NCBI RefSeq assembly: GCF_013836145.1
Contig: NZ_CP057483.1
Location: 1,240,001-1,304,000 of the forward strand
Direction: 5' to 3'
Source: Citrobacter sp. RHB25-C09
GTDB taxonomy: Bacteria > Pseudomonadota > Gammaproteobacteria > Enterobacterales > Enterobacteriaceae
DNA: 64,000 nt
The position numbers and the translations under genes were made by a program. This document shows positions 53,450-62,723 of this stretch, in pieces. How positions within the stretch are numbered: position 1 is the first letter of the stretch; every line of letters starts with the position of its first letter. Under the pieces are notes generated by a model. The model did not search any database, was not told where the DNA came from, and was given only the letters and a program-made list of their open reading frames with translations.

Positions 53450-53787
53450 CAATTTCTGCTCAGGTTATCGACACGATTGTCGAGTGGATCGATGACAACC
53501 TGAATCAACCGTTGCGTATTGACGACATTGCTCGCCATGCGGGTTACTCCAAATGGCATTTGCAGCGTCTTTTTATGCAGTATAAAGGGGAGAGTCTGGG
53601 GCGCTATATCCGCGAGCGAAAACTCTTGCTGGCGGCGCGGGATCTACGCGAGTCTGACGAAAAGGTGTATGAGATTTGCCTGCGTTATGGGTTTGACTCT
53701 CAGCAGACCTTTACCCGCATTTTTACCCGCACTTTTCATCAGCCGCCAGGCGCGTACCGAAAAGAGAATCATCGCAGGGTGCATTAA
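53446..53787 (+). CDS. ramA: AraC/XylS-family multidrug-response activator RamA
   Basis: A 113-residue single-domain activator with two helix-turn-helix units (DDIARHAGYSKWHLQRLF and YEICLRYGFDSQQTFTRIF), like MarA and SoxS. It lacks a ligand domain, so activity is set by its level. It raises acrAB-tolC and lowers OmpF, giving low-level multidrug and bile tolerance. Start ATG at 53446 overlapping the romA stop, with the GGAGAGGAGG ribosome site inside romA. Confidence 0.96.
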   Translation: MTISAQVIDTIVEWIDDNLNQPLRIDDIARHAGYSKWHLQRLFMQYKGESLGRYIRERKLLLAARDLRESDEKVYEICLRYGFDSQQTFTRIFTRTFHQPPGAYRKENHRRVH

Positions 53788-53833
53788 CCGCCATTTCGCT
53801 GTGAATGCCGATGGCGGCGCACAAGGTCGATCC

Positions 53834-53863
53834 GTAGGCCAGATAAGCGTAGCGCCATCAGGC
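53834..53863. repeat. Degenerate REP-type palindrome between ramA and ybdJ
   Basis: GTAGGCCAGATAAGCG and CGCCATCAGGC arms with one change from consensus, next to the ybdJ stop. Confidence 0.6.
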
Positions 53864-53865
53864 AG

Positions 53866-54108
53866 TTACAGTGCAAAAAAACGCCGCCAGACGTAGCGAA
53901 TCACAAAATACTCGATCGCCCCCAGCGCCAGGAACCACAGGCAGAACAGCAGGGTATAAAGCTGGTTGAGATCCATCAGATGGAAGTCCGCAACCAGCTT
54001 TTGCGCCAGCGTCATTCCCAGCGACGGCGCGGGCAGCAACAGGCAGGAGAGAAAGGCCATCAGCAGAATACCTGCGGCCGTCATCAGTGATTCAAGCGGG
54101 TGTTTCAT
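53866..54108 (-). CDS. ybdJ: Inner-membrane protein YbdJ (DUF1158)
   Basis: An 80-residue protein with two hydrophobic segments (about residues 9-30 and 45-68), colinear with E. coli YbdJ. The ATG at 54108 (MKHPLES) matches E. coli although its ribosome site is weak; an ATG at 54138 would add ten residues. Downstream of ybdK on the same strand and probably co-transcribed. Function unknown. Confidence 0.88.
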   Translation of the reverse strand: MKHPLESLMTAAGILLMAFLSCLLLPAPSLGMTLAQKLVADFHLMDLNQLYTLLFCLWFLALGAIEYFVIRYVWRRFFAL

Positions 54109-54177
54109 GGCATTGTTAAACTTGAGTAAAAAAGCCATTGTCCGGGATTATGCCCGCTAACGCAAACCCCGCCGGGT

Positions 54178-55293
54178 TTACCCCGCCCAAATCTCGCAGT
54201 GTTTATTCACGAGTCCAATTAGCGAGCCGCCGTCGGCGACAAACTCGCGCATTTTTTGCGCTTCACTGACGCCGTTTTTAACCTGCCGGGTCAGTGCTTC
54301 AATGGCGCTTCCGGCTCCCATTTTATCCGCAGAGGGCGCAACTTTTTCCAGCAGGTGAAGGGTGTCTTCTGCCAGGCTTTGGTGCGCCCCCGTATGCACG
54401 TCGGTCAGAATCCCTTCCATACCAAAACGACAGGCCTGAAAGCGGTTGAATTTATACAGCAGATAATCCCGCTCCTCATGTTTGAACGGACGCTCCGTTA
54501 GCAGCCAGTGCGCCGTAGCCTGAATCAAACCTGCCATATTGACCGCATGGCTGAGCGTTAGCGGCGTATCCATCACCCGCACTTCGACGGTGCCGAAATG
54601 TGGGCTTGGGCGAATATCCCAGTGCAGATCTTTAATACTGTCGATCATGCTGGTGTAGCTGAGACGACGGAACAAGCCCTCGAATTCCTGCCAGTTGCGT
54701 ACCCATGGCATCGGTCCGTTATCCGGAAAACCCGAGAAAATATTTAGCCGGGAACAGGCGAAACGCGTATCGGCGCCCTGCATATAGGGGGAGGCGGCAG
54801 AAAGCGCAATAAAATGCGGCACAAAGCGCGACAAGCCGTGTAAAAGATAAATAGCGTCGTCACCGCTGGCGCAGCCGACATGCACATGCTGACCAAACAC
54901 AGTGGCCTGTTGGATCAGATAACCAAAATTCTCCAGCGTGCGCTGATAGCGCTCGTTATCACACACCTCCTGACGCTGCCATTTCTGAAACGGATGCGTA
55001 CCGCCGCCGCAGATTTCAAGGTGGTGGTCAGCCGCGGCCCTCAGGATCACTTGCTGCATAGCGGAAAACTGCGCCGCAGCCTGGTCAATGTTGTGACAGA
55101 CGTCGGTGGCCATCTCGAGCATACTTTCGGTGATATCGTGCTTCACTTCACCAGCGCTGACCTGATCTTTTACGGCGGCAATCAATTTTGACGAGTCCTG
55201 GCTCAGGTCGTAACCGGGTGGATTAACCACCTGCATTTCCAGTTCAATGCCGAGGGTGTACGGTTCAGAGACGTGAAAATCGGGTAGTGGCAT
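54178..55293 (-). CDS. ybdK: Carboxylate-amine ligase YbdK (weak glutamate-cysteine ligase)
   Basis: A 371-residue member of the GCS2 ATP-dependent carboxylate-amine ligase family, colinear with E. coli YbdK, which has weak gamma-glutamyl-cysteine ligase activity. Conserved catalytic segments are LGIELEMQVV (residues 13-22), ICGGGTHPF, QHVHVGC and TVEVRVMDTP. The start at 55293 (MPLPDFHV) gives the E. coli length; an upstream start adds nine residues. Physiological substrate unclear. Confidence 0.93.
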   Translation of the reverse strand: MPLPDFHVSEPYTLGIELEMQVVNPPGYDLSQDSSKLIAAVKDQVSAGEVKHDITESMLEMATDVCHNIDQAAAQFSAMQQVILRAAADHHLEICGGGTHPFQKWQRQEVCDNERYQRTLENFGYLIQQATVFGQHVHVGCASGDDAIYLLHGLSRFVPHFIALSAASPYMQGADTRFACSRLNIFSGFPDNGPMPWVRNWQEFEGLFRRLSYTSMIDSIKDLHWDIRPSPHFGTVEVRVMDTPLTLSHAVNMAGLIQATAHWLLTERPFKHEERDYLLYKFNRFQACRFGMEGILTDVHTGAHQSLAEDTLHLLEKVAPSADKMGAGSAIEALTRQVKNGVSEAQKMREFVADGGSLIGLVNKHCEIWAG

Positions 55294-55435
55294 AGCGTTC
55301 CCTTTTCCTTTGATTTGCAATCAGTATAGAAGCGAGAGGGCATTTCGGCGCGGCGGAAGAAATCTGAAAGCGGCGCTTTGAAGCTGAAAGCGGAACTGCT
55401 ATAACCGAATTTTACCGCTGCGGAAGGAGTCAGTT

Positions 55436-56140
55436 GTGCCAGAAATCAATGAATATGGTCAGACGGTAGGGGATGCGCTACCGGACTGGTGTGGAGCACC
55501 GGTATTAACTCGCACCATGCTTGAAGGACGCTGGTGCCACCTTGAACCGCTCGACCCTCAACGCCACGCCGCAGATCTGTTCGATGCCTATGCGCAGGCA
55601 AGCGACGAGCGTGACTGGACCTGGCTGGCAAGCACTCGCCCAACAAGCGTTGAGGCTACCTTTCACTGGATCGGCGTGAAGTCGAACGACGATAGCCTGG
55701 TGCCGTATGCGGTGGTTGATGTGAGCGCTGAACGTGCCGTTGGTCTGGTGTGCTATATGGCGATCGAACGGGAACATGGCTCGGTGGAGATTGGTCATGT
55801 GACCTGGTCTCCGCGCATGAAAAATACCGTATTTGGCACCGAGGCCATCTGGCTGCTATTACGGCATGCTTTTGCACAGGGATATCGTCGCGTTGAGTGG
55901 AAATGTGATTCTCTCAACCTGGCTTCGCGCCGTGCCGCCGAACGGATAGGGTTTGTTTTTGAAGGACGATTCCGCCAGAAGATTGTGCGCAAAGGGCGCA
56001 ACCGTGACAGCGACTGGTTGTCGATTATCGACGGCGAATGGCCGCAGTGCGACCGCGCGCTCCAGCGTTGGTTAGCGCCTGAGAATTTTGATGCGCAGGG
56101 GCAGCAGCGCAAAACGCTGGCGCAGTGCCGCGCAGAGTGA
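55436..56140 (+). CDS. GNAT-family N-acetyltransferase (RimJ/RimL-like)
   Basis: A 234-residue acetyltransferase of the RimJ/RimL N-terminal acetylation group. GNAT motifs are at about 110-135 (VEIGHVTWSPRMKNTVFGTEA, acetyl-CoA pyrophosphate loop) and 150-180 (KCDSLNLASRRAAERIGFVFEG). GTG start (55436) with GGAGTCAGTT upstream. It stands alone between ybdK and the bet locus, divergent from ybdK. Substrate unknown; a protein or small-molecule amine is possible. Confidence 0.85.
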   Translation: MPEINEYGQTVGDALPDWCGAPVLTRTMLEGRWCHLEPLDPQRHAADLFDAYAQASDERDWTWLASTRPTSVEATFHWIGVKSNDDSLVPYAVVDVSAERAVGLVCYMAIEREHGSVEIGHVTWSPRMKNTVFGTEAIWLLLRHAFAQGYRRVEWKCDSLNLASRRAAERIGFVFEGRFRQKIVRKGRNRDSDWLSIIDGEWPQCDRALQRWLAPENFDAQGQQRKTLAQCRAE

Positions 56141-56165
56141 GCGCTTGCGCCACCGGGCGGTAAAT

Positions 56166-56196
56166 GCCGGATGGCGGCGCGAACGCCTTATCCGGC
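56166..56196. repeat. REP-type palindrome abutting the betA stop
   Basis: GCCGGATGGCGGCGC...CCTTATCCGGC arms ending one base before the betA stop codon. Confidence 0.85.
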
Positions 56197-57864
56197 CTAC
56201 ATAATTCTTACCGGTGCTTCGCCTGCGACATAATACGCCGCCGTGCTTTTCGCTAACGGTTCACGCCCGCGAATGGCATCGGCGATCTTTTCGCCAATCA
56301 TAATGGTGGTGGCGTTGAGGTTGCCGGTAATAATCTGCGGCATAATCGAGGCATCCACCACGCGCAGGTTTTCCAGACCGTGTACTTTTCCTTCGCCATC
56401 CACGACCGCCATCTCATCAAAGCCCATTTTACAGGTGCCGCAGGGGTGAAATGCCGTCTCCGCATGCTCGCGCACAAAGGCGTCTAACTGCGCGTCGCTC
56501 TGACATTCATTGCCAGGGCTGATTTCCCGGCCACGGAATTTATCCAGCGCGGGCTGATTCATAATTTCTCGCGTGATGCGGATGGCGTCACGGAACTCCT
56601 GCCAGTCCTGCTCTGTTGACATGTAGTTAAACAGAATCGCCGGATGTTCACGCGGGTCGCGCGACTTCAGGTGGACATAGCCGCGACTCGGTGAGCGCAT
56701 CGAACCCACGTGGCACTGAAAGCCATGCTCTTTCACTGCGTTTGAGCCGTTGTAGTTAATCGCCACGGGCAGGAAGTGGTACTGAATATTCGGCCAGGCG
56801 AACTCTTCGCGACTGCGGATAAATCCCCCCGCTTCAAAATGGTTGCTCGCGCCAATGCCGGTACCACCAAACAGCCATTCGGCCCCGATCTTCGGCTGAT
56901 TCCACCACTGAAGGGCAGGGTAGAGAGAGACAGGTTCTTTGCACTCGTATTGCAGGTACATCTCAAGGTGATCCTGTAGGTTTTCACCGACGCCTGGCAA
57001 ATGATGTACCAGTGGAATAGCAAACGCTTTCAGCAATGCCGCATCGCCCACGCCGGAGCGTTGCAGAATTTGTGGCGAAGCGATTGCACCTGCGCAAAGC
57101 AGCACTTCTTTATCGGCGGTGGCTCGGGTCGGAATGGTGCTGTCACCCTCCAGCCACTCCACGGCCACCGCTTTTTTGCCGTCAAAAACGATATGATCGG
57201 TCAGCGCATGGGTGACAATCGTCAGATTGGGCCGTTGACGCGCCTGATCCAGGTAGCCTCGGGCTGTACTGGCGCGACGCCCCTGGGGCGTAACGGTGCG
57301 GTCCATTGGGCCAAAACCTTCCTGCTGATAGCCGTTAAGATCGTCCGTGCGCGGGTACCCCGCCTGCACCCCAGCCTCAATCATCGCTTCAAACAGTGGG
57401 TTTACATTAGGTTTAGAGGTGGTCACACAGACCGGGCCATCTCCGCCATGGTAATCGTTCGCGCCGATGTCGCGGGATTCTGCCTTGCGGTAATAGGGCA
57501 GGCAGTTGAGATAGCTCCAGTGTTGCAGTCCCGGCTCCTGCGCCCAGGTATCCAGATCCATCGCGTTAGCACGCACGTAGCACATGCCGTTGATGAGCGA
57601 GGAGCCGCCAAGCCCTTTGCCGCGCCCACATTCCATGCGGCGGTAGTTCATATGCGGTTCAGGTTCAGTTTCATACGCCCAGTTGTAGCGCTTCCCCTGC
57701 AACGGGAAGGCCAGCGCTGCTGGCATCTGAGTGCGGAAATCGGCGCGATAGTCCGGACCGCCGGCTTCTAAAAGTAAAACGGTGGTATTGCTGTCTTCAG
57801 TCAGTCGTGTAGCCAGTACGTTGCCGGCAGAACCGGCACCAATAATGATGTAATCAAAATGCAA
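56197..57864 (-). CDS. betA: Choline dehydrogenase BetA
   Basis: A 555-residue GMC-family FAD flavoenzyme that oxidises choline to betaine aldehyde and onward at the membrane. The FAD motif YIIIGAGSAGNVLATRL is at the N-terminus, GMC signature 1 is GRGKGLGGSSLINGM, and the C-terminal active-site His is in HPCGTCKMG. The start is the TTG at 57864: GGAGG lies five bases before it and the protein then aligns with E. coli BetA from residue 1. Last gene of the betIBA operon, 13 bases after betB. Confidence 0.95.
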   Translation of the reverse strand: MHFDYIIIGAGSAGNVLATRLTEDSNTTVLLLEAGGPDYRADFRTQMPAALAFPLQGKRYNWAYETEPEPHMNYRRMECGRGKGLGGSSLINGMCYVRANAMDLDTWAQEPGLQHWSYLNCLPYYRKAESRDIGANDYHGGDGPVCVTTSKPNVNPLFEAMIEAGVQAGYPRTDDLNGYQQEGFGPMDRTVTPQGRRASTARGYLDQARQRPNLTIVTHALTDHIVFDGKKAVAVEWLEGDSTIPTRATADKEVLLCAGAIASPQILQRSGVGDAALLKAFAIPLVHHLPGVGENLQDHLEMYLQYECKEPVSLYPALQWWNQPKIGAEWLFGGTGIGASNHFEAGGFIRSREEFAWPNIQYHFLPVAINYNGSNAVKEHGFQCHVGSMRSPSRGYVHLKSRDPREHPAILFNYMSTEQDWQEFRDAIRITREIMNQPALDKFRGREISPGNECQSDAQLDAFVREHAETAFHPCGTCKMGFDEMAVVDGEGKVHGLENLRVVDASIMPQIITGNLNATTIMIGEKIADAIRGREPLAKSTAAYYVAGEAPVRIM

Positions 57865-57877
57865 TGAAACCTCCGGG

Positions 57878-59350
57878 TTAAAATACGGACTGGAAGGGTG
57901 CCATCTCAAGCTGGATGGACTTCACCTGGGTATAGCTCTGCAGCGTCATGATGCCGTTTTCGCGGCCAATGCCGGAATGCTTATAACCACCGACCGGCAT
58001 CTCCGCCGGAGATTCGCCCCAGGTGTTGATCCAGCAGATCCCTGCGGAAAGCTGGTGGATGACGCGGTGCGCACGGGTTAAGTCCTGGGTGACGACACCG
58101 GCGGCCAGACCGTAGTCCGTGTCGTTAGCGCGGCGGATAACCTCGTCTTCGCTCTCATAAGTCAAAATTGACATTACCGGGCCGAAGATCTCTTCCCGTA
58201 CGATGGTCATGTCATCACGACAATCGGTGAACACCGTGGGCGCGACCCAGGCACCGCGATCGTAGCCTTCGCCTTTCAGTACTTCACCGCCGCAGAGCAG
58301 CGTCGCCCCTTCGCGTTTTCCGCTTTCGATATAGCGCAGGACGTTTTCGCGATGCGGGAAGCTGACCAGCGGTCCGAAATTCGTCGCTGGGTCAAACAGA
58401 TCGCCAGTGCGGATCCGCGCAATGCGCGACAATATTGTCTGTTCGAATGCGCTTTTCATCCGCGCCGGGATAAACACCCGCGTGCCGTTAGTGCAGACCT
58501 GACCAGAGCTGTAGAAATTGGCCATCATGGCGATATCGGCGGCGAGGTTGACGTTGGCATCATCAAAAATAATCAGCGGAGACTTGCCACCCAACTCCAT
58601 CGTCACCGCTTTGAGTGAGGAGGCGGCCGCGTTGGCCATCACTTTTTTGCCGCTGGCTACGCCGCCGGTAAAGGAGACTTTGGCGATGCCGGGATGTTCG
58701 GTCAGATACTGACCCGTCTGTGCGCCCGTGCCGGGTAACACATTAAATACACCCTCCGGCAGGCCCGCTTCGCTGTATATTTCCGCCAGTTTCAGGGCGG
58801 TCAGCGGAGTGACTTCGCTGGGTTTGAAGATCATCGCGTTGCCTGCTGCCAGCGCCGGGGCAGATTTCCACAGCGCGATTTGTATCGGGTAGTTCCAGGC
58901 GCCAATGCCTGCGACCACGCCCAGCGGCTCACGGCGGGTATAAACAAACGAGGACTCACGCAGCGGGATTTGGCTGCCTTCCAGCGCCGGGATCAGTCCG
59001 GCGTAATATTCCAGCACGTCCGCACCCGTTACGATATCCACGCTGGCGGTTTCGCTGAACGGTTTACCGGTATCTAACGTTTCCAGTTTCGCCAGTTCGT
59101 TATTACGTTCGCGCAGGATCTCAACGGCGCGTCGCAGTATGCGAGAACGCTCCATGGCGGTCATCGCCGCCCAGATTTTTTGCCCACGATGGGCGCTTTG
59201 CACAGCGCGATCGACATCTTCACGCCCGGCGGCCTGTACGGTTGCCAGTACTTCACCATTGGCAGGGTTGATCGTCTCGAAGGTACGACCGCTGGTGGCG
59301 GGGGTATAACCACCATCAATATAAAGCTGTTGTTCTGCCATTCGGGACAT
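57878..59350 (-). CDS. betB: Betaine aldehyde dehydrogenase BetB
   Basis: A 490-residue aldehyde dehydrogenase. The catalytic Glu is in TMELGGKSPL (about residue 252) and the nucleophile Cys in SSGQVCTNGT (about 286); NAD-binding GFTGG-type loop is SFTGGVASG. It makes glycine betaine, the osmoprotectant, from betaine aldehyde. 13 bases separate it from betI. Confidence 0.97.
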   Translation of the reverse strand: MSRMAEQQLYIDGGYTPATSGRTFETINPANGEVLATVQAAGREDVDRAVQSAHRGQKIWAAMTAMERSRILRRAVEILRERNNELAKLETLDTGKPFSETASVDIVTGADVLEYYAGLIPALEGSQIPLRESSFVYTRREPLGVVAGIGAWNYPIQIALWKSAPALAAGNAMIFKPSEVTPLTALKLAEIYSEAGLPEGVFNVLPGTGAQTGQYLTEHPGIAKVSFTGGVASGKKVMANAAASSLKAVTMELGGKSPLIIFDDANVNLAADIAMMANFYSSGQVCTNGTRVFIPARMKSAFEQTILSRIARIRTGDLFDPATNFGPLVSFPHRENVLRYIESGKREGATLLCGGEVLKGEGYDRGAWVAPTVFTDCRDDMTIVREEIFGPVMSILTYESEDEVIRRANDTDYGLAAGVVTQDLTRAHRVIHQLSAGICWINTWGESPAEMPVGGYKHSGIGRENGIMTLQSYTQVKSIQLEMAPFQSVF

Positions 59351-59363
59351 GCGTCCTCCTCGG

Positions 59364-59957
59364 TTAGTCAGTGGCTTTCGGTAAATGCTGACTGATGAAA
59401 TGGGTGGTGAGTGCCTGAGCGAGGCTCAGATCAAACGGCTTTCCACTCAGCGCGGCGCGCAGCCACAGGCCGTCGATCAGTGCCGCCAGACCGTAGCCAG
59501 CCTCCTGCGCCTGCTCACGCGGCAGTTCGCGCTTAAATTCGTAGACGATATTCGACAGTAGCCGTTTGCTGGCAACCTGCTGCAACCGGTACAGCATCGG
59601 CTGGTGCATGCTGCTGGCCCAGAATGCCAGCCAGGCTTTCATCGCCGCCTGGCTTATCTGGGAGTCGTCAAAATTTCCGGCAACAATCGCGCGCAGACGC
59701 AGTTCAGCACGCGCGCCCTGCAATGCGTGTAGTCGATGCAACACGGCGTGACGCAGCTGGCTGGTGATGTCACGCATCGTTGCCTCCAGCAATCCATTCT
59801 TATCTTTAAAGTAATGGCTGATAATGCCCGTCGAGACACCCGCACGGCGGGCGATCTGCGCGATCGTTGCATCATGCATGCCCACTTCATTTATTGCGGC
59901 AAGCGTGGCGTCGATCAGTTGTCTGCGGCGAAGACTTTTCATCCCTAACCTGGGCAT
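59364..59957 (-). CDS. betI: Choline-responsive TetR-family repressor BetI
   Basis: A 197-residue TetR repressor with the N-terminal HTH IAQIARRAGVSTGIISHYF (about 31-49). It controls betIBA and the divergent betT, and choline lifts repression. First gene of the betIBA operon. Confidence 0.96.
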   Translation of the reverse strand: MPRLGMKSLRRRQLIDATLAAINEVGMHDATIAQIARRAGVSTGIISHYFKDKNGLLEATMRDITSQLRHAVLHRLHALQGARAELRLRAIVAGNFDDSQISQAAMKAWLAFWASSMHQPMLYRLQQVASKRLLSNIVYEFKRELPREQAQEAGYGLAALIDGLWLRAALSGKPFDLSLAQALTTHFISQHLPKATD

Positions 59958-60005
59958 TTTGCGGCTCCATTCATCAGTTCTGTTTATATATTTAACCTTT
60001 TATTG

Positions 60006-60019
60006 ATTGAACGTTCAAT
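60006..60019. promoter_or_regulatory. BetI operator between betI and betT
   Basis: The 14-base palindrome ATTGAACGTTCAAT lies between the divergent betI and betT genes where the E. coli BetI site is found. Confidence 0.75.
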
Positions 60020-60083
60020 ATAAATGTGTATTAATTGTTACGGATTTGATTTTAAATAGTTGCATTAAAAGTGAGGATACTGG

Positions 60084-62117
60084 ATGACAGACCTTTCATC
60101 TGTCAGAGAAAAGGACAAAATCAATCCGGTGGTTTTTTACACTTCCGCCGGGCTGATTTTGTTGTTTTCCCTGACCACCATTTTGTTTAGCGATCTCTCC
60201 GCCGTCTGGATCGGCCATACGCTGAACTGGGTATCGAAAACCTTCGGTTGGTACTATCTGCTAGCCGCCACGCTCTATATCGTCTTCGTGATCTTTATCG
60301 CCTGTTCGCGCTTTGGTTCGGTCAAACTTGGACCGGAGCAGTCGAAACCGGAATTCAGCCTGCTAAGTTGGGCGGCAATGCTCTTCGCCGCTGGGATTGG
60401 CATTGACCTGATGTTTTTCTCGGTGGCTGAACCCGTTTCCCAATATATGCAACCGCCTGAAGGGGCAGGGCAGACGATTGAAGCCGCGCGCCAGTCGATG
60501 GTCTGGACGCTTTTTCACTACGGTTTAACCGGCTGGTCGATGTATGCCCTGATGGGCATGGCGCTGGGCTATTTCAGCTACCGCTATAACCTGCCGTTGA
60601 CCATTCGCTCGGCGCTCTATCCTATTTTTGGTAAACGTATTAATGGTCCCATCGGACACAGCGTGGATATTGCGGCGGTGATCGGCACGATCTTTGGTAT
60701 CGCCACCACCCTGGGGATAGGCGTGGTGCAGTTGAACTACGGCCTTAGCGTGCTGTTTGATATTCCTGATTCGATGGCGGCGAAGGCAGCACTGATTGTG
60801 CTGTCGGTGATTATCGCCACCATTTCCGTGACCTCTGGCGTCGATAAAGGCATCCGCGTGCTCTCCGAGCTCAATGTTCTGCTGGCGTTGGGGCTAATCC
60901 TCTTTGTGCTGTTTATGGGGGATACCTCATTCCTGCTCAATGCGCTGGTGCTTAACGTGGGGGATTACGTTAATCGTTTTATGGGCATGACCCTGAACAG
61001 CTTTGCCTTCGATCGCCCGGTTGAATGGATGAATAACTGGACGCTGTTCTTCTGGGCGTGGTGGGTGGCATGGTCTCCTTTTGTCGGTCTGTTTTTGGCA
61101 CGAATCTCTCGCGGCCGCACCATTCGCCAGTTTGTTTTTGGCACCCTGATTATTCCGTTTACCTTCACGCTGCTGTGGCTGTCGGTATTTGGTAACAGTG
61201 CGTTGTTCGAAATCATCCACGGGGACGCAGGTTTTGCCGAGGAGGCGATGGCGCACCCGGAGCGCGGATTCTATAGCCTGCTGGCGCAGTATCCGGGCTT
61301 TACGTTCAGCGCCTCTGTCGCGACCATCACCGGTTTGCTGTTCTATGTAACATCCGCGGATTCCGGTGCGCTGGTGCTGGGAAACTTTACTTCGAAGCTA
61401 AAAGACATTAACAGCGATGCCCCAGCCTGGCTGCGCGTATTCTGGTCGGTGGCGATAGGTCTGCTGACGCTGGGGATGTTGATGACGAATGGGATTTCTG
61501 CCTTGCAGAACACCACGGTCATTATGGGACTGCCGTTCAGTTTCGTGATTTTCTTCGTGATGGCCGGATTGTATAAGTCGTTGAAAGTGGAAGATTACCG
61601 TCGTGAAAGCGCGACACGACATACGGCACCGCGCCCTATGGGGCAGCAGGATCGGCTGAGCTGGAAAAAACGGTTATCGCGACTGATGAATTACCCTGGC
61701 ACACGCTACACCCGTGAAATGATGGAGACGGTCTGCTACCCAGCGATGGAAGAGGTAGCGCACGAGTTACGGTTGCGCGGGGCGAAGGTTGAGCTGAAGA
61801 GCATGCCGCCGGAGGAAGGGGAGAATCTCGGCCATCTTGATCTGCTGGTTCATATGGGGGATGAACGTAACTTTATCTACCAAATCTGGCCTCAGCAGTA
61901 CGCCGTTCCTGGATTTACTTACCGTGCGCGCAGTGGGAAATCGACCTACTATCGGTTGGAAACATTCCTGTTGGAGGGAAGCCAGGGGAACGATCTCATG
62001 GATTACAGTAAAGAGCAGGTGATCACCGACATTCTCGATCAATATGAACGCCATCTGAACTTTATTCACCTCGATCGCGAAGCGCCAGGTAACGGCGTCT
62101 TGTTCCCCGGTATGTAG
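60084..62117 (+). CDS. betT: High-affinity choline transporter BetT
   Basis: A 677-residue BCCT-family proton:choline symporter. Twelve membrane segments cover about residues 12-510, with the BCCT signature in TM8 (WTLFFWAWWVAWSPFVGLFL). A long C-terminal cytoplasmic domain (about 520-677) senses osmolality in this family. Length equals E. coli BetT. Divergent from betI. Confidence 0.96.
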   Translation: MTDLSSVREKDKINPVVFYTSAGLILLFSLTTILFSDLSAVWIGHTLNWVSKTFGWYYLLAATLYIVFVIFIACSRFGSVKLGPEQSKPEFSLLSWAAMLFAAGIGIDLMFFSVAEPVSQYMQPPEGAGQTIEAARQSMVWTLFHYGLTGWSMYALMGMALGYFSYRYNLPLTIRSALYPIFGKRINGPIGHSVDIAAVIGTIFGIATTLGIGVVQLNYGLSVLFDIPDSMAAKAALIVLSVIIATISVTSGVDKGIRVLSELNVLLALGLILFVLFMGDTSFLLNALVLNVGDYVNRFMGMTLNSFAFDRPVEWMNNWTLFFWAWWVAWSPFVGLFLARISRGRTIRQFVFGTLIIPFTFTLLWLSVFGNSALFEIIHGDAGFAEEAMAHPERGFYSLLAQYPGFTFSASVATITGLLFYVTSADSGALVLGNFTSKLKDINSDAPAWLRVFWSVAIGLLTLGMLMTNGISALQNTTVIMGLPFSFVIFFVMAGLYKSLKVEDYRRESATRHTAPRPMGQQDRLSWKKRLSRLMNYPGTRYTREMMETVCYPAMEEVAHELRLRGAKVELKSMPPEEGENLGHLDLLVHMGDERNFIYQIWPQQYAVPGFTYRARSGKSTYYRLETFLLEGSQGNDLMDYSKEQVITDILDQYERHLNFIHLDREAPGNGVLFPGM

Positions 62118-62128
62118 GGAAAGCAAAA

Positions 62129-62143
62129 CCTTTTTCGAAAAGG
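62129..62143 (+). terminator. Possible terminator after betT
   Basis: CCTTTT / AAAAGG arms with a three-base loop, followed by GATTTTA, 12 bases after the betT stop. Short and weak. Confidence 0.4.
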
Positions 62144-62304
62144 GATTTTAGCAGTATGAATATGGGTCTTCTCCGATTATGGGCGGGAAGGCCCCTAAAT
62201 CTACAGTGAGAAATAGAACCGCCAGTGTTTATCCCCAGGAAGGACGATCGCTTCCTTCTGACAAGACGAGTCCTTTTTTTCCTCTCAAACATCGGTAATG
62301 TTCA

Positions 62305-62335
62305 AAATAACATATATGTTTTATCATATGTATAT
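62305..62335 (+). promoter_or_regulatory. Putative ArsR operator/promoter region
   Basis: The palindromes ACATATATGT (62310-62319) and CATATG (62325-62330) precede arsR by about 30 bases. ArsR sites in enterobacteria are AT-rich with CATATG-like elements, and a similar ATCATATGT lies before arsB at 62702-62710. Confidence 0.5.
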
Positions 62336-62357
62336 TCTGAGTTTACCGGAAGAGAAA

Positions 62358-62678
62358 ATGCTACAACCTGTTCAGCTTTTCAAAATACTGTCTGATGAAA
62401 CCCGCCTGGCTATCTTGATGCTGCTTAGGGAATCGGGGGAGATGTGCGTATGTGATATTTGCGGGGCCACTTCCGAGTCGCAACCCAAAATTTCCCGGCA
62501 TATGGCAATTCTTCGGGAAGCGGGTCTCGTTCTGGACCGCCGGGCAGGAAAATGGATCCATTACCGACTGTCTCCACATATGCCCGCGTGGGCGGCAGAA
62601 ATCATTACAACATCCTGGTACTGCCTGCGGGAAGACGTTCGTCAGTGGCTGGCAAATTCAGAGTCACCATCATGCTAG
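62358..62678 (+). CDS. arsR: Arsenical-resistance repressor ArsR
   Basis: A 106-residue SmtB/ArsR winged-helix repressor. The As(III)/Sb(III) binding motif M-C-V-C-D-I-C is near residues 30-36, followed by the recognition helix SQPKISRHMAILREAGL. The start at 62358 is preferred (GGAAGAG ribosome site, family length). An upstream in-frame start would add 20 residues across the operator. Followed after 45 bases by arsB. Confidence 0.95.
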   Translation: MLQPVQLFKILSDETRLAILMLLRESGEMCVCDICGATSESQPKISRHMAILREAGLVLDRRAGKWIHYRLSPHMPAWAAEIITTSWYCLREDVRQWLANSESPSC

Positions 62679-62723
62679 TCGGAATAAAACATATTCATTT
62701 AATCATATGTAATGGAGTCTGAG

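Noticed and set aside
57001..57771. Plus-strand 256-residue open frame opposite betA
   Set aside because: Shadow frame of a GC-rich conserved gene; composition is unlike a real protein.
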